A stretch of DNA of 64,000 nucleotides, from NCBI GenBank assembly GCA_021155905.1, contig JAJNBG010000021.1, positions 1-64,000 on the forward strand, in the 5' to 3' direction. Under the pieces are notes generated by a model. It did not search any database and was not told where the DNA came from. It saw nothing but the letters and a program-made list of their open reading frames with translations. Positions 1 to 10,190 of this stretch are shown here, one piece after another. Position numbers and translations under genes: made by a program. How positions within the stretch are numbered: the first letter of the stretch is position 1; each line of letters opens with the position of its first letter. Source of the DNA: Bacteroidota bacterium (GTDB lineage: Bacteria; Bacteroidota; Bacteroidia; B-17B0; Aurantibacillaceae).

Positions 1-1
1 T

Positions 2-1537
<1,536 letters not shown>

Positions 1538-1547
1538 TAAATCAAAG

Positions 1548-1784
1548 ATGAAATTAGAAATAATTACACCCGATAAAAAACTATTCGATGGCCAGGTGAA
1601 ATCAGCTGTATTTCCAGGTGCCGAAGGTTCTTTTGGGGTTCAGAATAATCATGCTGCGATGATTGCTACTTTGAAAAAAGGAACAATTGAATTAGTTGAA
1701 GAAAACAATACTCCTCATAGTTTTGAAGTAAAAGGTGGAGTAGTGGAAGTATTCAAAAACAAAGTTATTGTTTTAGCAGAGTAG
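1548..1784 (+). CDS. atpC: ATP synthase F1 subunit epsilon (short form)
   Basis: Epsilon subunit of the ATP synthase central stalk, coupling F1 to Fo. It starts MKLEIITPDKKLFDGQVKSA and contains the PGAEGSFGVQNNHAAMIA segment typical of the N-terminal beta-sandwich. At 78 residues it ends after that sandwich and lacks the C-terminal two-helix domain that inhibits the enzyme in many bacteria, a short form I recall as usual in Bacteroidota. It follows atpD by 10 nt and is followed by a strong terminator, so it is the last gene of an atp operon of at least two genes. Confidence 0.95.
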   Translation: MKLEIITPDKKLFDGQVKSAVFPGAEGSFGVQNNHAAMIATLKKGTIELVEENNTPHSFEVKGGVVEVFKNKVIVLAE

Positions 1785-1804
1785 TTTTCCCGTCATTATA
1801 TTTG

Positions 1805-1835
1805 AAAGCCTGTATCTTCGATGCAGGCTTTTTTG
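1805..1835 (+). terminator. Rho-independent terminator of the atp operon
   Basis: Arms AAGCCTGTATC (1806-1816) and GATGCAGGCTT (1820-1830) pair over 11 bp with one G-U pair and a TTC loop. A T-run follows (1829-1834) and an A-run precedes. It lies 20 nt after the atpC stop codon. The open frame extending upstream of the cyanophycinase-like gene starts inside this hairpin, which argues against that extension being translated. Confidence 0.9.
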
Positions 1836-2026
1836 TTGCATTTTTATTCATAAAATCAGATGTTTTTACAACCTGTTTTTTACAGACATTTAATTTTCAA
1901 AAAACACGAACATTGCTTCAGACCATGAAAAGTCTGTTATATCGAATTTATATCTTTTATTACCTATGCACCTCTATTTTTATGATAGTCTATCGAGTTT
2001 TTATTAAAGGGACCAGGAATTATAAT

Positions 2027-2839
2027 ATGCGAGCAAGAAGAATAGTAAAGCCTAAGGGTGTTCTGATGCCAATCGGAGGAGGAGAGGACAGTCAGGTCAT
2101 CCTGGAGCGGATTATTAAGGAAACCGGGAAAAGGAAGCCGAAGATTTGTTATGTAACTGTTGCCACCACTTCACCGAAGGAAGCCGCGCAAAAGCATAAA
2201 AAGTTCTTTAAAGACATGGGAATGACCAACGTATCTATCATCCATTTCGATACACGAAAAGAAGCGGATCTCTCGAGTAATTTAGAAAAAATCAAAGCCT
2301 GCCACGCTGTATTTCTTGGAGGAGGGGATCAGCTAAGGCTGAGCAGTTTGTTAGGCGGCACAAAATTCATTGCCCTTTTGAAAAAACGCTACAATGAAGA
2401 GCCTAAATTTGTGATTTGCGGAAACAGTGCCGGTGCCGCGGTGATGTCTGATACGATGATCATTTCCGGAAGCAGCCAGGACGCTTTAATTAAAGGAGAG
2501 CTGGAACTCACCAACGGACTTAATTTAATAGATAACGTGTTTATTGACACGCACTTTACACAACGCGGACGTTTCGGTAGGCTCATACAAACTTTAACAT
2601 ATAATCCCGGTGTATTGGGGCTTGGATTAAGCCTGGATACCGGTGTAGTCATCCATGGTGGAGACGAAATGCAGGTAATCGGAACCGGGTTAGTAGTAAT
2701 TGCCGATGGTACTTCTATCCAATACACAGACCTTACAGAAATAGAAAATGGAGACCCTATTACAGTAGAAGGAATAAAGATGCATGTTCTTGGTCCTGGA
2801 AAACGCTTTTCTATCAGTAAAAGAAAATTATTGTTTTAA
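2027..2839 (+). CDS. Cyanophycinase-like peptidase (family S51)
   Basis: Probable serine peptidase of the cyanophycinase/S51 family. True cyanophycinases hydrolyse the Asp-Arg polymer cyanophycin to dipeptides. Seen are the GGGEDS start (residues 17-22), the FLGGGDQLRL strand (about 96-105), the nucleophile elbow GNSAGA with Ser134, and DTHFTQRGRFGRL in the second half. The ATG at 2027 gives 270 residues, the normal family size, and is preceded by AAAGGGACC, a plausible ribosome site. The in-frame upstream region to 1802 runs through the atp terminator and is rejected. No cyanophycin synthetase is visible here, so the natural substrate is open. It may be a relative acting on other beta-aspartyl peptides. 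Confidence 0.88.
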   Translation: MRARRIVKPKGVLMPIGGGEDSQVILERIIKETGKRKPKICYVTVATTSPKEAAQKHKKFFKDMGMTNVSIIHFDTRKEADLSSNLEKIKACHAVFLGGGDQLRLSSLLGGTKFIALLKKRYNEEPKFVICGNSAGAAVMSDTMIISGSSQDALIKGELELTNGLNLIDNVFIDTHFTQRGRFGRLIQTLTYNPGVLGLGLSLDTGVVIHGGDEMQVIGTGLVVIADGTSIQYTDLTEIENGDPITVEGIKMHVLGPGKRFSISKRKLLF

Positions 2840-2844
2840 GAGAC

Positions 2845-3282
2845 TTAATTTCTAAATTTTTTCCAATAGGCTTTTCCATATCCACAAAAAATTTCTTCAC
2901 GACTTTTTATGTTTCTGGTCGCAACGAGACAAACATTATTGTTTTCATCCAGAGTTATCTTCGAATTATTTTTGAAGTTTGTCGCGTTAAGACCTTCGCT
3001 GTCATTCGCATATTTGGCAAAACATTTTACCTGCATGGAATCCATAATGCTACCATTCAGCATATTGATAAAATAACCATCCAAATTGAGCTTGGCCCTG
3101 AATGCCGCTTCTTTATTGCTCAGTATTTCTCCTTTAAACAGGGAGATGACTTCGTTCCGGTAAATGGGAATGGATGTGAACAGACCTTTTCCGGAATTCA
3201 GGATCCCGGAAGATTTTAAATATAAATAATCTGATTCTTTAGCGTCTATTGTATCCGGTAATTCTTCAACTGTACTTTTCAT
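2845..3282 (-). CDS. SET domain-containing protein
   Basis: A 145-residue protein that is almost entirely a SET-type lysine methyltransferase fold. Motifs are GKGLF (residues 31-35) for the first cofactor-binding strand, FKGEIL, the FAKYANDSEG segment in the position of the RF.NHxCxPN motif (Asn93), and the C-terminal EEIFCGYGKAYW (129-140), which supplies the catalytic tyrosine. It lacks pre-SET and post-SET cysteine clusters. It ends 5 nt from the convergent cyanophycinase-like gene and lies 62 nt upstream of hisS. The protein substrate cannot be predicted. SET proteins are uncommon in free-living bacteria, though small stand-alone versions exist. Confidence 0.8.
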   Translation of the reverse strand: MKSTVEELPDTIDAKESDYLYLKSSGILNSGKGLFTSIPIYRNEVISLFKGEILSNKEAAFRAKLNLDGYFINMLNGSIMDSMQVKCFAKYANDSEGLNATNFKNNSKITLDENNNVCLVATRNIKSREEIFCGYGKAYWKKFRN

Positions 3283-3344
3283 AGTGATTGATTTTAATAA
3301 ATGTCACTAAGAGTAAGAGTCGAAGAGCATTAATCGGTTAATAT

Positions 3345-4733
3345 TTATTTTAAATGCTCCAGTAGTTTGTCAAAGATAACTTCTTCTTGTGTGCCTGCTG
3401 CCATGTTTTTCAGCATAACGGTATTATTCGTCATTTCATTGCTTCCAACAACTCCTACAAAAGGAATTTGTTTTTTATCGGCGTATTCAAATTGCTTGGC
3501 TATTTTCTTTACCACATCCGGGTAGACTTCTGCGTTAATACCGGCCGCTCTTAATTTTGAAACTAATCCCACACAATGCATTAACTCTGCTTCTCCAAAA
3601 TTGGCTAATAGTATTTTTGTGGTGGACACGTTATTGATTGCTTCAGGAAATAAATTTAGCTCCTCCATCACGTCATAAATGCGATCGATCCCAAAAGAAA
3701 TCCCAACGCCCGATAAACCTTTTAATCCAAAAATACCGGTAAGGTCATCATAACGGCCGCCGCCCAATATACTTGGTGTAAAGGTTCCGGCATTTGCTTT
3801 TGCTTCAAAAATAGTTCCGGTATAATAGTTTAAACCACGCGCCAGGGTAATATCGAGTTCAATCTTCACATGTTGAATGGCAATTGTTTTTAAATGGTTT
3901 AATAAGAAGTTGATTTCTTCAATTCCTTTTTTGCCGATTTCGCTCTCTGAAAGAAAGTTGTTTAATACGCCAACTTTTTCTTCATTTGATCCGGATAAAT
4001 CTATTAACGGTTCCAGTTTATGAATAGCTTCATCTGAAATCCCTTTTTCCTTCAGTTCTTTCACCACACCTTCTTTACCAATCTTATCGAGCTTGTCAAT
4101 AGCTACAGTAATGTCAATGATTTGGTCGCTGGCGTTTAATATTTCAGCTATGCCACTCAATATTTTTCGGTTATTAAATTTAATGACTACCGGGATGTTT
4201 AATTCTGAAAAGGATTTGTCCATCATGGCCATCAATTCCAATTCATTCACTAAAGAGTTGGAGCCGATGACGTCGGCATCACATTGGTAAAACTCACGGT
4301 AACGACCTTTCTGCGGTTTATCGGCGCGCCACACCGGTTGTATCTGGTAGCGTTTAAAAGGATAGGTAAGGTTGTGGTGGTTCATCACCACATAACGTGC
4401 AAATGGAACGGTTAAGTCGTAACGTAAAGCTTTCTCAGTGATTAGTTCAGAGTTGTAAGATTTTTCGAGAGAAGCATTAAATTCTTTTTTTAATTCTTCT
4501 TTTTTCTCTTCCTTACTTTCATGAATTCTTGAGTTCAGAATTTTAAAAATAAGTTGATCCCCCTCTTCTCCATATTTTCCCGTCAAAGTAGAAATGTTCT
4601 CCATACTTGGAGTTTCAATAGGTGCATAACCGAATAGCTGAAAATTGGTTTTAACAATATTGAAAATATACTGACGTTTCTGCATTTCGGCAGGGCCAAA
4701 ATCACGTGTACCTCTGGGAATGGATGGTTTCAT
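3345..4733 (-). CDS. hisS: Histidyl-tRNA synthetase
   Basis: Class II synthetase charging tRNA-His with histidine in the cytoplasm. The 462-residue protein begins KPSIPRGTRDFGP, a typical HisRS start, and carries motif 2 (RADKPQKGRYREFYQ), the histidine-binding LNYYTGTIFEA segment, GGGRYDDLTG, motif 3 (GVGISFGIDRI) and a C-terminal anticodon-binding domain (LLANFGEAEL onwards). An insertion-like charged stretch (residues about 72-88, rich in Glu and Lys) lies after GDQLIFKIL. It appears monocistronic, with the SET gene downstream in the same direction after a 62-nt gap. Confidence 0.97.
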   Translation of the reverse strand: MKPSIPRGTRDFGPAEMQKRQYIFNIVKTNFQLFGYAPIETPSMENISTLTGKYGEEGDQLIFKILNSRIHESKEEKKEELKKEFNASLEKSYNSELITEKALRYDLTVPFARYVVMNHHNLTYPFKRYQIQPVWRADKPQKGRYREFYQCDADVIGSNSLVNELELMAMMDKSFSELNIPVVIKFNNRKILSGIAEILNASDQIIDITVAIDKLDKIGKEGVVKELKEKGISDEAIHKLEPLIDLSGSNEEKVGVLNNFLSESEIGKKGIEEINFLLNHLKTIAIQHVKIELDITLARGLNYYTGTIFEAKANAGTFTPSILGGGRYDDLTGIFGLKGLSGVGISFGIDRIYDVMEELNLFPEAINNVSTTKILLANFGEAELMHCVGLVSKLRAAGINAEVYPDVVKKIAKQFEYADKKQIPFVGVVGSNEMTNNTVMLKNMAAGTQEEVIFDKLLEHLK

Positions 4734-4812
4734 AAATGCATTTATAAAACCGTAAAAGTATAAATTTAAAGAGAGCTTTGCAAAAGGAATGCGGGTGAAG
4801 AGCAGCTTAGTA

Positions 4813-5679
4813 TTACTCTACTTCAGCTTCTTCGACCTGCAATACTTCGTAGTATGTAGGACTCGAAGGATCCGCATCATACACATAAGCAACCACATGG
4901 CATTTTCTTGCTCTGAAAGCAGGATTGATGATAAAGTTCGGATACGACTTCACAACCGAATCATTCAAGTTCGCTGCTGTGGTAAAGATAGCATCTCCCC
5001 ATTCGCTGTTAATCGCCCCTCGCAGTACATGATTGAATTCATAATTCGGGACAAGCTGGCTGCCTGAAGATATACGGTAGTCGAGTTGCTCTGCAATGAC
5101 ACTATCTTCTGTTAGTAAAACCACTAATTTATACAAGCCATTATTATTGGCTAATGATTTAACTGTAATATCTGTATTTACGCTGGAACTTCCGGCGTTA
5201 TAATTATTCATGATTTTCACCTGAAACTTAGCAACCTCGGTAATTTGCTGAGAGATCTCACTTCCCCAAACACTGTAGGATTTGATAAATCCGCCACTTG
5301 TAACTGCGCGGTTAATAAGTCCATTTGGATTACCTGCTGCAGAAATACCGAATTGCGAGTCATAAGCATTACCGGCCGTTGTTCTAAAATCAGTTGGATA
5401 AGAAGTATTGACGGTTGCAAAAAAACCGGCATGAATAGCCATCGGAACTATTTTTCCTGCATATTGACTTTCCAGTGTTTTTAAAACATCCGCTGCCGCA
5501 GGACAATTTCCGCATTTGTGACCGGTATAGTCTTCTACTAAAACTTTTTTATAAATAACGGATGAATTCCCGTTAAATGACGGCTCGATTTCAGGATTTG
5601 CATTTTGCACGAAGTCACAACCTGACATCATCACACTGATGAAAAGGAGAGTAATTAGATGAGAGAATACTTTTTTCAT
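4813..5679 (-). CDS. Omp28-related lipoprotein with thioredoxin-like CxxC
   Basis: A 288-residue exported protein of the Omp28-like family common in Bacteroidota. A lipoprotein signal peptide ends at the lipobox MMSGC with Cys21. The N-terminal half reads VLVEDYTGHKCGNCPAAADVL, giving a CGNC pair at Cys56-Cys59 in a thioredoxin-like setting; the rest is a beta-rich domain (DITVKSL, YKLVVLLTEDSV). It is the last gene of a leftward operon after a TlpA-like protein and a DUF6029 barrel, so a role in extracytoplasmic thiol chemistry or in assembling the outer-membrane partner is plausible. This is inference; the family function is not established. Confidence 0.85.
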   Translation of the reverse strand: MKKVFSHLITLLFISVMMSGCDFVQNANPEIEPSFNGNSSVIYKKVLVEDYTGHKCGNCPAAADVLKTLESQYAGKIVPMAIHAGFFATVNTSYPTDFRTTAGNAYDSQFGISAAGNPNGLINRAVTSGGFIKSYSVWGSEISQQITEVAKFQVKIMNNYNAGSSSVNTDITVKSLANNNGLYKLVVLLTEDSVIAEQLDYRISSGSQLVPNYEFNHVLRGAINSEWGDAIFTTAANLNDSVVKSYPNFIINPAFRARKCHVVAYVYDADPSSPTYYEVLQVEEAEVE

Positions 5680-5694
5680 GTTAGGTGTTTTTAT

Positions 5695-7413
5695 TTAAAA
5701 GCTGGATGAAATACTGATGGACAAACCGCTGGAGGCAGGAACAAAACGACACACACCGCCTGCGCAGAAAATCCCTTGTCGCTGACGACCATAGCTAACC
5801 GATATACGTGTGGGCCCGTTGGTATAACCCAGCATCCCAAAATAATAATGAACGCGTTTTGATGGTTCGGGATTATTGTAGTTATACTGATCGGCCAGGG
5901 TGATGCTCCAGTGTGTGGTTGGTGTCCATTCAATTAACTCAGACACCCACGAACCGGTATTGTTGGTGATGTTTGTTTTGCCAAATGCATCTTTTGCGTG
6001 TTCCTTGTAGTCATACGATCCAAAAAATCCCTGAGTTTCAAAACGGATAGCGGAACCGGTTTTATAACGCCAGGTAATATCCAGTACGCCAATGTGTGAG
6101 GTGATGTCCGGGTGTTCTTCTTTATCAGGCGTATTGAACTGGACAATGGATTGGTTTAGGAACTGATTGGCATACATCGCTGTTATTTTTAATTTTTTGC
6201 TTAATTTTTTAGTAATCTCAATATTGAAATCGTGGTAATACTCATTTCCGACATCACCATAATTGGTGGTATATTGAAAATGACGGATGGAATCTTTAGA
6301 CGGATCCAAACCGATTGTATCCAATGCATAGTATGCAGAACCGTTTATAGTAATATCCATTCCGTATTTTCCACCTAAAAATGTTCCTTTTTTGAATTTG
6401 TATTGGATCTCTCCTGTACCGCCAACTTCACCGTTAGGTTGCGTAGCGTATGGATAATAAGCCATTAAAGAATAGGTGTGGAACTTACTGAAATCGGGAT
6501 GATAATTAATCATGTCAATGGTATTCTGTGCATTGCGGTCACTTCTGAAGCTCATGTTGTCAAGCATTTTGCCTGAGAACATAATAGAAAACCCATCGGT
6601 TCCATAGGAAGTAGAAGCAATAATAGCCTGACCTTCTTTGTAAGAAAAATGATTTTGATAAGAAGGATCGTTAATTTTATAGGCGTATTCTGCATTAAAA
6701 TTAAAGCCGCCGCGAATCACGGTAAATCTTCCTGCACTGGTACCGACATTTTCGGGGAGTACCAACGTAGGATCCTGATCTTCCTGATATTTACTAACAA
6801 AGCTTCCTCCTAAAATTATTTTTGTTTTAGACTTTCCAAGGATGGAGTCAAATAATTCCATCAGGTTAATTTCCCCATCCAAACCTCTAACGGTTCCGGG
6901 AGAAAGTGAAAAATAGGTACGTTGCTTACCAACCAATCCTTTTAATGTGATTCCATTTTTGGGCGTGAAAATCACACGCATACCATCCAGGGCATTATCG
7001 TAGAGTAAGCCTCTGTTCTCATAGGCTCTTAAAGTAATACCGCTACCAAACTGCTCATAAAAATTACCAACAGTGATATCAATGTCTTTATGTTTATACC
7101 TCGCGAAACGATACGGGATCCCTGAACCTTTGTAGCCAGGCAGATAACCTAATAAGGGAGGATTGTAGCTTTCATAACGAACACCGGCACTAAAGCCGCC
7201 TTTTTGGTAATTGATGTTCCCAAAGGCATTATACCTGAACAGCTCACTTCCAGGATCCGCACCAATGATGGTGTCTCTTTGATAATAGGCTGCATCGATC
7301 TGGAAGTTTCCATGAACTGATCCCAGTTCATTACTTAGCTGTGCATATGAAGTTCTGTAAAACAGACCTATTGAAAAAATAAATAATAATCGTGAAGTAA
7401 ATTTTACAGACAT
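5695..7413 (-). CDS. DUF6029 family outer-membrane beta-barrel protein
   Basis: A 572-residue protein with a signal peptide (cleavage probably after RTSYA) and alternating aromatic/polar strands throughout: GGFSAGVRYESYNPPL, DIDITVGNFYEQFGSG, GSAIRFETQGFFGSYDYKE. It ends in ISISISSSF, a terminal-Phe strand suited to barrel insertion. The segment LRAYENRGLLYDNALDGMRV is characteristic of the DUF6029 family as I know it. Transport or structural function is unknown. It is 15 nt upstream of the Omp28-like gene and 27 nt downstream of the TlpA-like gene, so the three are very likely co-transcribed. Confidence 0.82.
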   Translation of the reverse strand: MSVKFTSRLLFIFSIGLFYRTSYAQLSNELGSVHGNFQIDAAYYQRDTIIGADPGSELFRYNAFGNINYQKGGFSAGVRYESYNPPLLGYLPGYKGSGIPYRFARYKHKDIDITVGNFYEQFGSGITLRAYENRGLLYDNALDGMRVIFTPKNGITLKGLVGKQRTYFSLSPGTVRGLDGEINLMELFDSILGKSKTKIILGGSFVSKYQEDQDPTLVLPENVGTSAGRFTVIRGGFNFNAEYAYKINDPSYQNHFSYKEGQAIIASTSYGTDGFSIMFSGKMLDNMSFRSDRNAQNTIDMINYHPDFSKFHTYSLMAYYPYATQPNGEVGGTGEIQYKFKKGTFLGGKYGMDITINGSAYYALDTIGLDPSKDSIRHFQYTTNYGDVGNEYYHDFNIEITKKLSKKLKITAMYANQFLNQSIVQFNTPDKEEHPDITSHIGVLDITWRYKTGSAIRFETQGFFGSYDYKEHAKDAFGKTNITNNTGSWVSELIEWTPTTHWSITLADQYNYNNPEPSKRVHYYFGMLGYTNGPTRISVSYGRQRQGIFCAGGVCRFVPASSGLSISISSSF

Positions 7414-7440
7414 ATGCTTAAGTAAGTTTTCTTAAAAAAA

Positions 7441-7956
7441 TTAGTGAGAAAGTTTTTCTCCTTTTGCCAGTTTTCGAACGTTCTCAAATAGTTTTTCTTC
7501 GTCTCCTTCTGCATATGAATTATGGCTCCAGACAATATTTCCTTCGCCATCTACTAAAAAAGTATGTGGGACATTGTTGACATTCATAGCCCGTTTAAAA
7601 TCCTGATTTTCGTCAATATAAACTTCATAAGTCCATCCTTTCACTTTTACATCAGTCACCACCTTTCCGGAACTTCTTGCATCATCAATAGAGATGGCAA
7701 TTAATTTCACTCCTGTTTCTTTTACTAATTCAGCATACTCTTCATTAATGGCATCCAGTTCTTTTTTACATGGTTTGCACCAGGTGGCCCAGAAACTAAT
7801 AATCATTGGTTTGCCATCATTTTTAAATGTGTTTGAGTTAGTGGTTGAGCCGTCCAGCTTTTTTAATGTGGCGGAAGGTATTTTATCTCCATCGAAAGAT
7901 TTGAAGCCGGATAAACAAAGAATAATAGCAGAAGATAGGATCAATAGTTTTTTCAT
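7441..7956 (-). CDS. TlpA-like thiol-disulfide oxidoreductase
   Basis: A 171-residue periplasmic thioredoxin-fold protein. The signal peptide covers residues 1-19. The redox motif is FWATWCKPCKKEL with Cys60 and Cys63, followed by LIAISIDDARSSGKV and the cis-proline region VNNVPHTFLVDGEGNIVW. It belongs to the TlpA/ResA/AhpC-TSA-like reductases that keep exported cysteines reduced or mature cytochromes. It is the first gene of the operon that continues with DUF6029 and Omp28-like proteins, with a promoter-like site 20 nt upstream. The likely clients are the partner proteins, including the CGNC-bearing Omp28-like lipoprotein (inference). Confidence 0.9.
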   Translation of the reverse strand: MKKLLILSSAIILCLSGFKSFDGDKIPSATLKKLDGSTTNSNTFKNDGKPMIISFWATWCKPCKKELDAINEEYAELVKETGVKLIAISIDDARSSGKVVTDVKVKGWTYEVYIDENQDFKRAMNVNNVPHTFLVDGEGNIVWSHNSYAEGDEEKLFENVRKLAKGEKLSH

Positions 7957-7975
7957 AGTCGGAATATTTCTTAAA

Positions 7976-8009
7976 CAAATATAACAATTTTGACCCTGAA
8001 CTACGCCAA
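7976..8009 (-). promoter_or_regulatory. Bacteroidota-type promoter for the TlpA/DUF6029/Omp28 operon
   Basis: On the minus strand TATATTTG (7983-7976) matches the -7 consensus TAnnTTTG exactly, and TTG (8009-8007) lies 23 nt upstream in the place of the -33 element. The start codon of the first gene is 20 nt downstream of the -7 box. Confidence 0.65.
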
Positions 8010-8059
8010 TAAAAATGCCATAATAGATTCAGAAAATTGGATTCTTAAGTAAGAAGAAA

Positions 8060-10111
8060 TTACACCTTTCCGTTATATTTCCTTAAAAACCATTCGGTTG
8101 ATAGTAGGACTAAGGTGATAAAAAACAACCATTTGAGATTCACCAGGTCGGTTAATTGTTTATGAGAATAGGTGATGGATTTGATCGACTCACTGGACAA
8201 AATCTCCTTTTCTAAATTTTCCAATTGATTTTTATAAAATAATTTTCCACCGCTTTGCTGCGAAATCTGGTACAAAAGCTGGTGATTCGCTACCGTATTA
8301 ATTCGCTCAGAAACAATTTCTTTGACAATGATCATTCCCTGTTTTGTATATAGTTTATCTCCGTACTTCACTTTTGCTTCGTAACTGTATTCACCGGCAG
8401 GAAATTGCCCGGCAGCCAGTGCATACATGGTTTGTTTTTTACTGAAGGTGTAGTTATAGGTTTTGTTTTTGGAATCCTTTAAAATTAAAGTCACATCCGG
8501 CTCGGTTACCAATTCATAGCTTTGGTTATATACTTCCGCTGTAAAATCAATGGCTTCATTTTCATTGATGATTTTTTTAGAAAATACCCTGAAAAAACTT
8601 TTATCTGCTTTAACGGATAAATACTGTACCGTTTTACTGATTAGCTCATTGAATAAATTATGATTGCTATGATCCTGGAAGTCCCTCATGCGCCAGCGCC
8701 ATAAGCCATCACCTGAAAAAATACCTGTCTTGATGCCGTTGTTTTCAGTAAAAAGCATTAAGGGATCTTCTGTTTCTACAATGCCTATCTTTTGCGCAAT
8801 CAAAATATTAGTTCCGTTTTGAACAGCTCCACTTCTGAAAGGGCAGGAGACGGCCGGGAAATTTTTGATATAGTTTTTTAGTTCATCGCTTAATGTAAAT
8901 AAGGAAAACTCTTTTTGATAAACGCCCTCTGCATCATTTGTTTTATTTGTAAATAAGGATTTGGAATTTCCCGCATTCGTATAACTACCGCCTATATAAA
9001 AAACAGATTGGTTATTAGCGGTCAGTTCATTGCTGATTCGTTGAGGTATGATGTTGGCCTGGTGAATGATCACCATCGAATAGGGTTTTAATGGTTTATT
9101 ATACTCATTGATTATAGCCGCTTCCACTTCATAGGTTTGAGCAGATGAAATACTTTGCTCTATAGCGGCGATATCAGGATGAGGTGCGTTTGCCAGGATT
9201 AACACTTTTTCCCGATTGTCGATCACATCAATCACGAACGACTGACTGTTATTCTGTTTATTCTTGTCTTCTTCAGGAGTTGAAAGCGACAGCGTATATT
9301 TTTGAATACCGGATTGCTCGGCATCCAATAAATAATTAAGCGTGGTATTATAGGAATTGGAATTAATCGTAATGTTTTCGGATTTTAAAACTTTGCCATT
9401 GTGTGATATCGAAACGCTAACCTGTTTATCTTTGAGATCAATGGCGTTTACCAGCACTTCTACCGGGAAGGAATTTCCCAGATAAGCTACCTGGTTATGA
9501 TTGATGTTTTGTATCCATACATCTTTTAAAGGAAGGGTATCTCCCAGCGCAATGGTGTAGATGGGCGCATTAAATTTAGTTATACTGTACAAAGGATTGG
9601 TGCCTTTGTTATAAATGCCGTCTGTGGCGAGAACAATCGCGCCAATATTTTTATTGGCATAGTTGTTTTCAAGATCTGAAAATAATTTCGAGATGTCTGT
9701 TTCTTTTCCTTTAAAATCAAAGCTTTCTGACTGCTTTCCATCAGAATCAAATTGATAGCTGCGAACGTCGTATTTGTCTTTTACAGCACTGATTAATGAA
9801 TTTAATGCTTTCGTATAATTTGTTTTGATATCTGCAGAATCTTTTCCTGCAATAATAGATGAAGAATTATCCTGAGCAATAATAATCACAGGTTTTTCGA
9901 TTTCATTAACGAGGCGCTTTATGAAAATATCGAGTAAAAGCAAAGCAATGATACTGACAGAAGCAAAACGTAGCGCCGCTAAACCATACAATAAAACCCG
10001 GGAGCGTTCCGCATTTTGTTTATCCCTGACATATAACATGGCAGAAAAAACAAACCCTGCTACCAGACATAACAGGGTGTAATACCAGGGAAAATTAGAG
10101 ATCAGCTGCAT
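8060..10111 (-). CDS. Membrane-anchored VWA-like domain protein
   Basis: A 683-residue protein with two N-terminal membrane segments (about residues 9-27 and 39-65), a large periplasmic part and one C-terminal membrane segment (LKWLFFITLVLLSTEWFL). The part after the second segment resembles a von Willebrand factor A domain: VIIIAQDNSSS supplies a DxSxS metal site, and IGAIVLATDG the later Asp. It continues with beta-sandwich and Rossmann-like regions (KVLILANAPHPDIAAIEQS). Similar Bacteroidota proteins are annotated as VWA or BatA-like. No AAA ATPase partner is adjacent, so the role is unassigned. It stands alone between the TlpA operon and fabG. Confidence 0.7.
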   Translation of the reverse strand: MQLISNFPWYYTLLCLVAGFVFSAMLYVRDKQNAERSRVLLYGLAALRFASVSIIALLLLDIFIKRLVNEIEKPVIIIAQDNSSSIIAGKDSADIKTNYTKALNSLISAVKDKYDVRSYQFDSDGKQSESFDFKGKETDISKLFSDLENNYANKNIGAIVLATDGIYNKGTNPLYSITKFNAPIYTIALGDTLPLKDVWIQNINHNQVAYLGNSFPVEVLVNAIDLKDKQVSVSISHNGKVLKSENITINSNSYNTTLNYLLDAEQSGIQKYTLSLSTPEEDKNKQNNSQSFVIDVIDNREKVLILANAPHPDIAAIEQSISSAQTYEVEAAIINEYNKPLKPYSMVIIHQANIIPQRISNELTANNQSVFYIGGSYTNAGNSKSLFTNKTNDAEGVYQKEFSLFTLSDELKNYIKNFPAVSCPFRSGAVQNGTNILIAQKIGIVETEDPLMLFTENNGIKTGIFSGDGLWRWRMRDFQDHSNHNLFNELISKTVQYLSVKADKSFFRVFSKKIINENEAIDFTAEVYNQSYELVTEPDVTLILKDSKNKTYNYTFSKKQTMYALAAGQFPAGEYSYEAKVKYGDKLYTKQGMIIVKEIVSERINTVANHQLLYQISQQSGGKLFYKNQLENLEKEILSSESIKSITYSHKQLTDLVNLKWLFFITLVLLSTEWFLRKYNGKV

Positions 10112-10190
10112 TTTATTAAGATATATGGAGTGAGAAATAAGATTTTGAAATAACTTTTACTTCGAAAATCTAATCTCTAAAATCTTATTT

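Noticed and set aside
1802..2026. In-frame N-terminal extension of the cyanophycinase-like protein
   Set aside because: It begins inside the atp terminator and has no family similarity.
4789..5067. 92-codon plus-strand frame opposite the Omp28-like gene
   Set aside because: Antisense shadow of a well-supported gene, with no start signal or motif.
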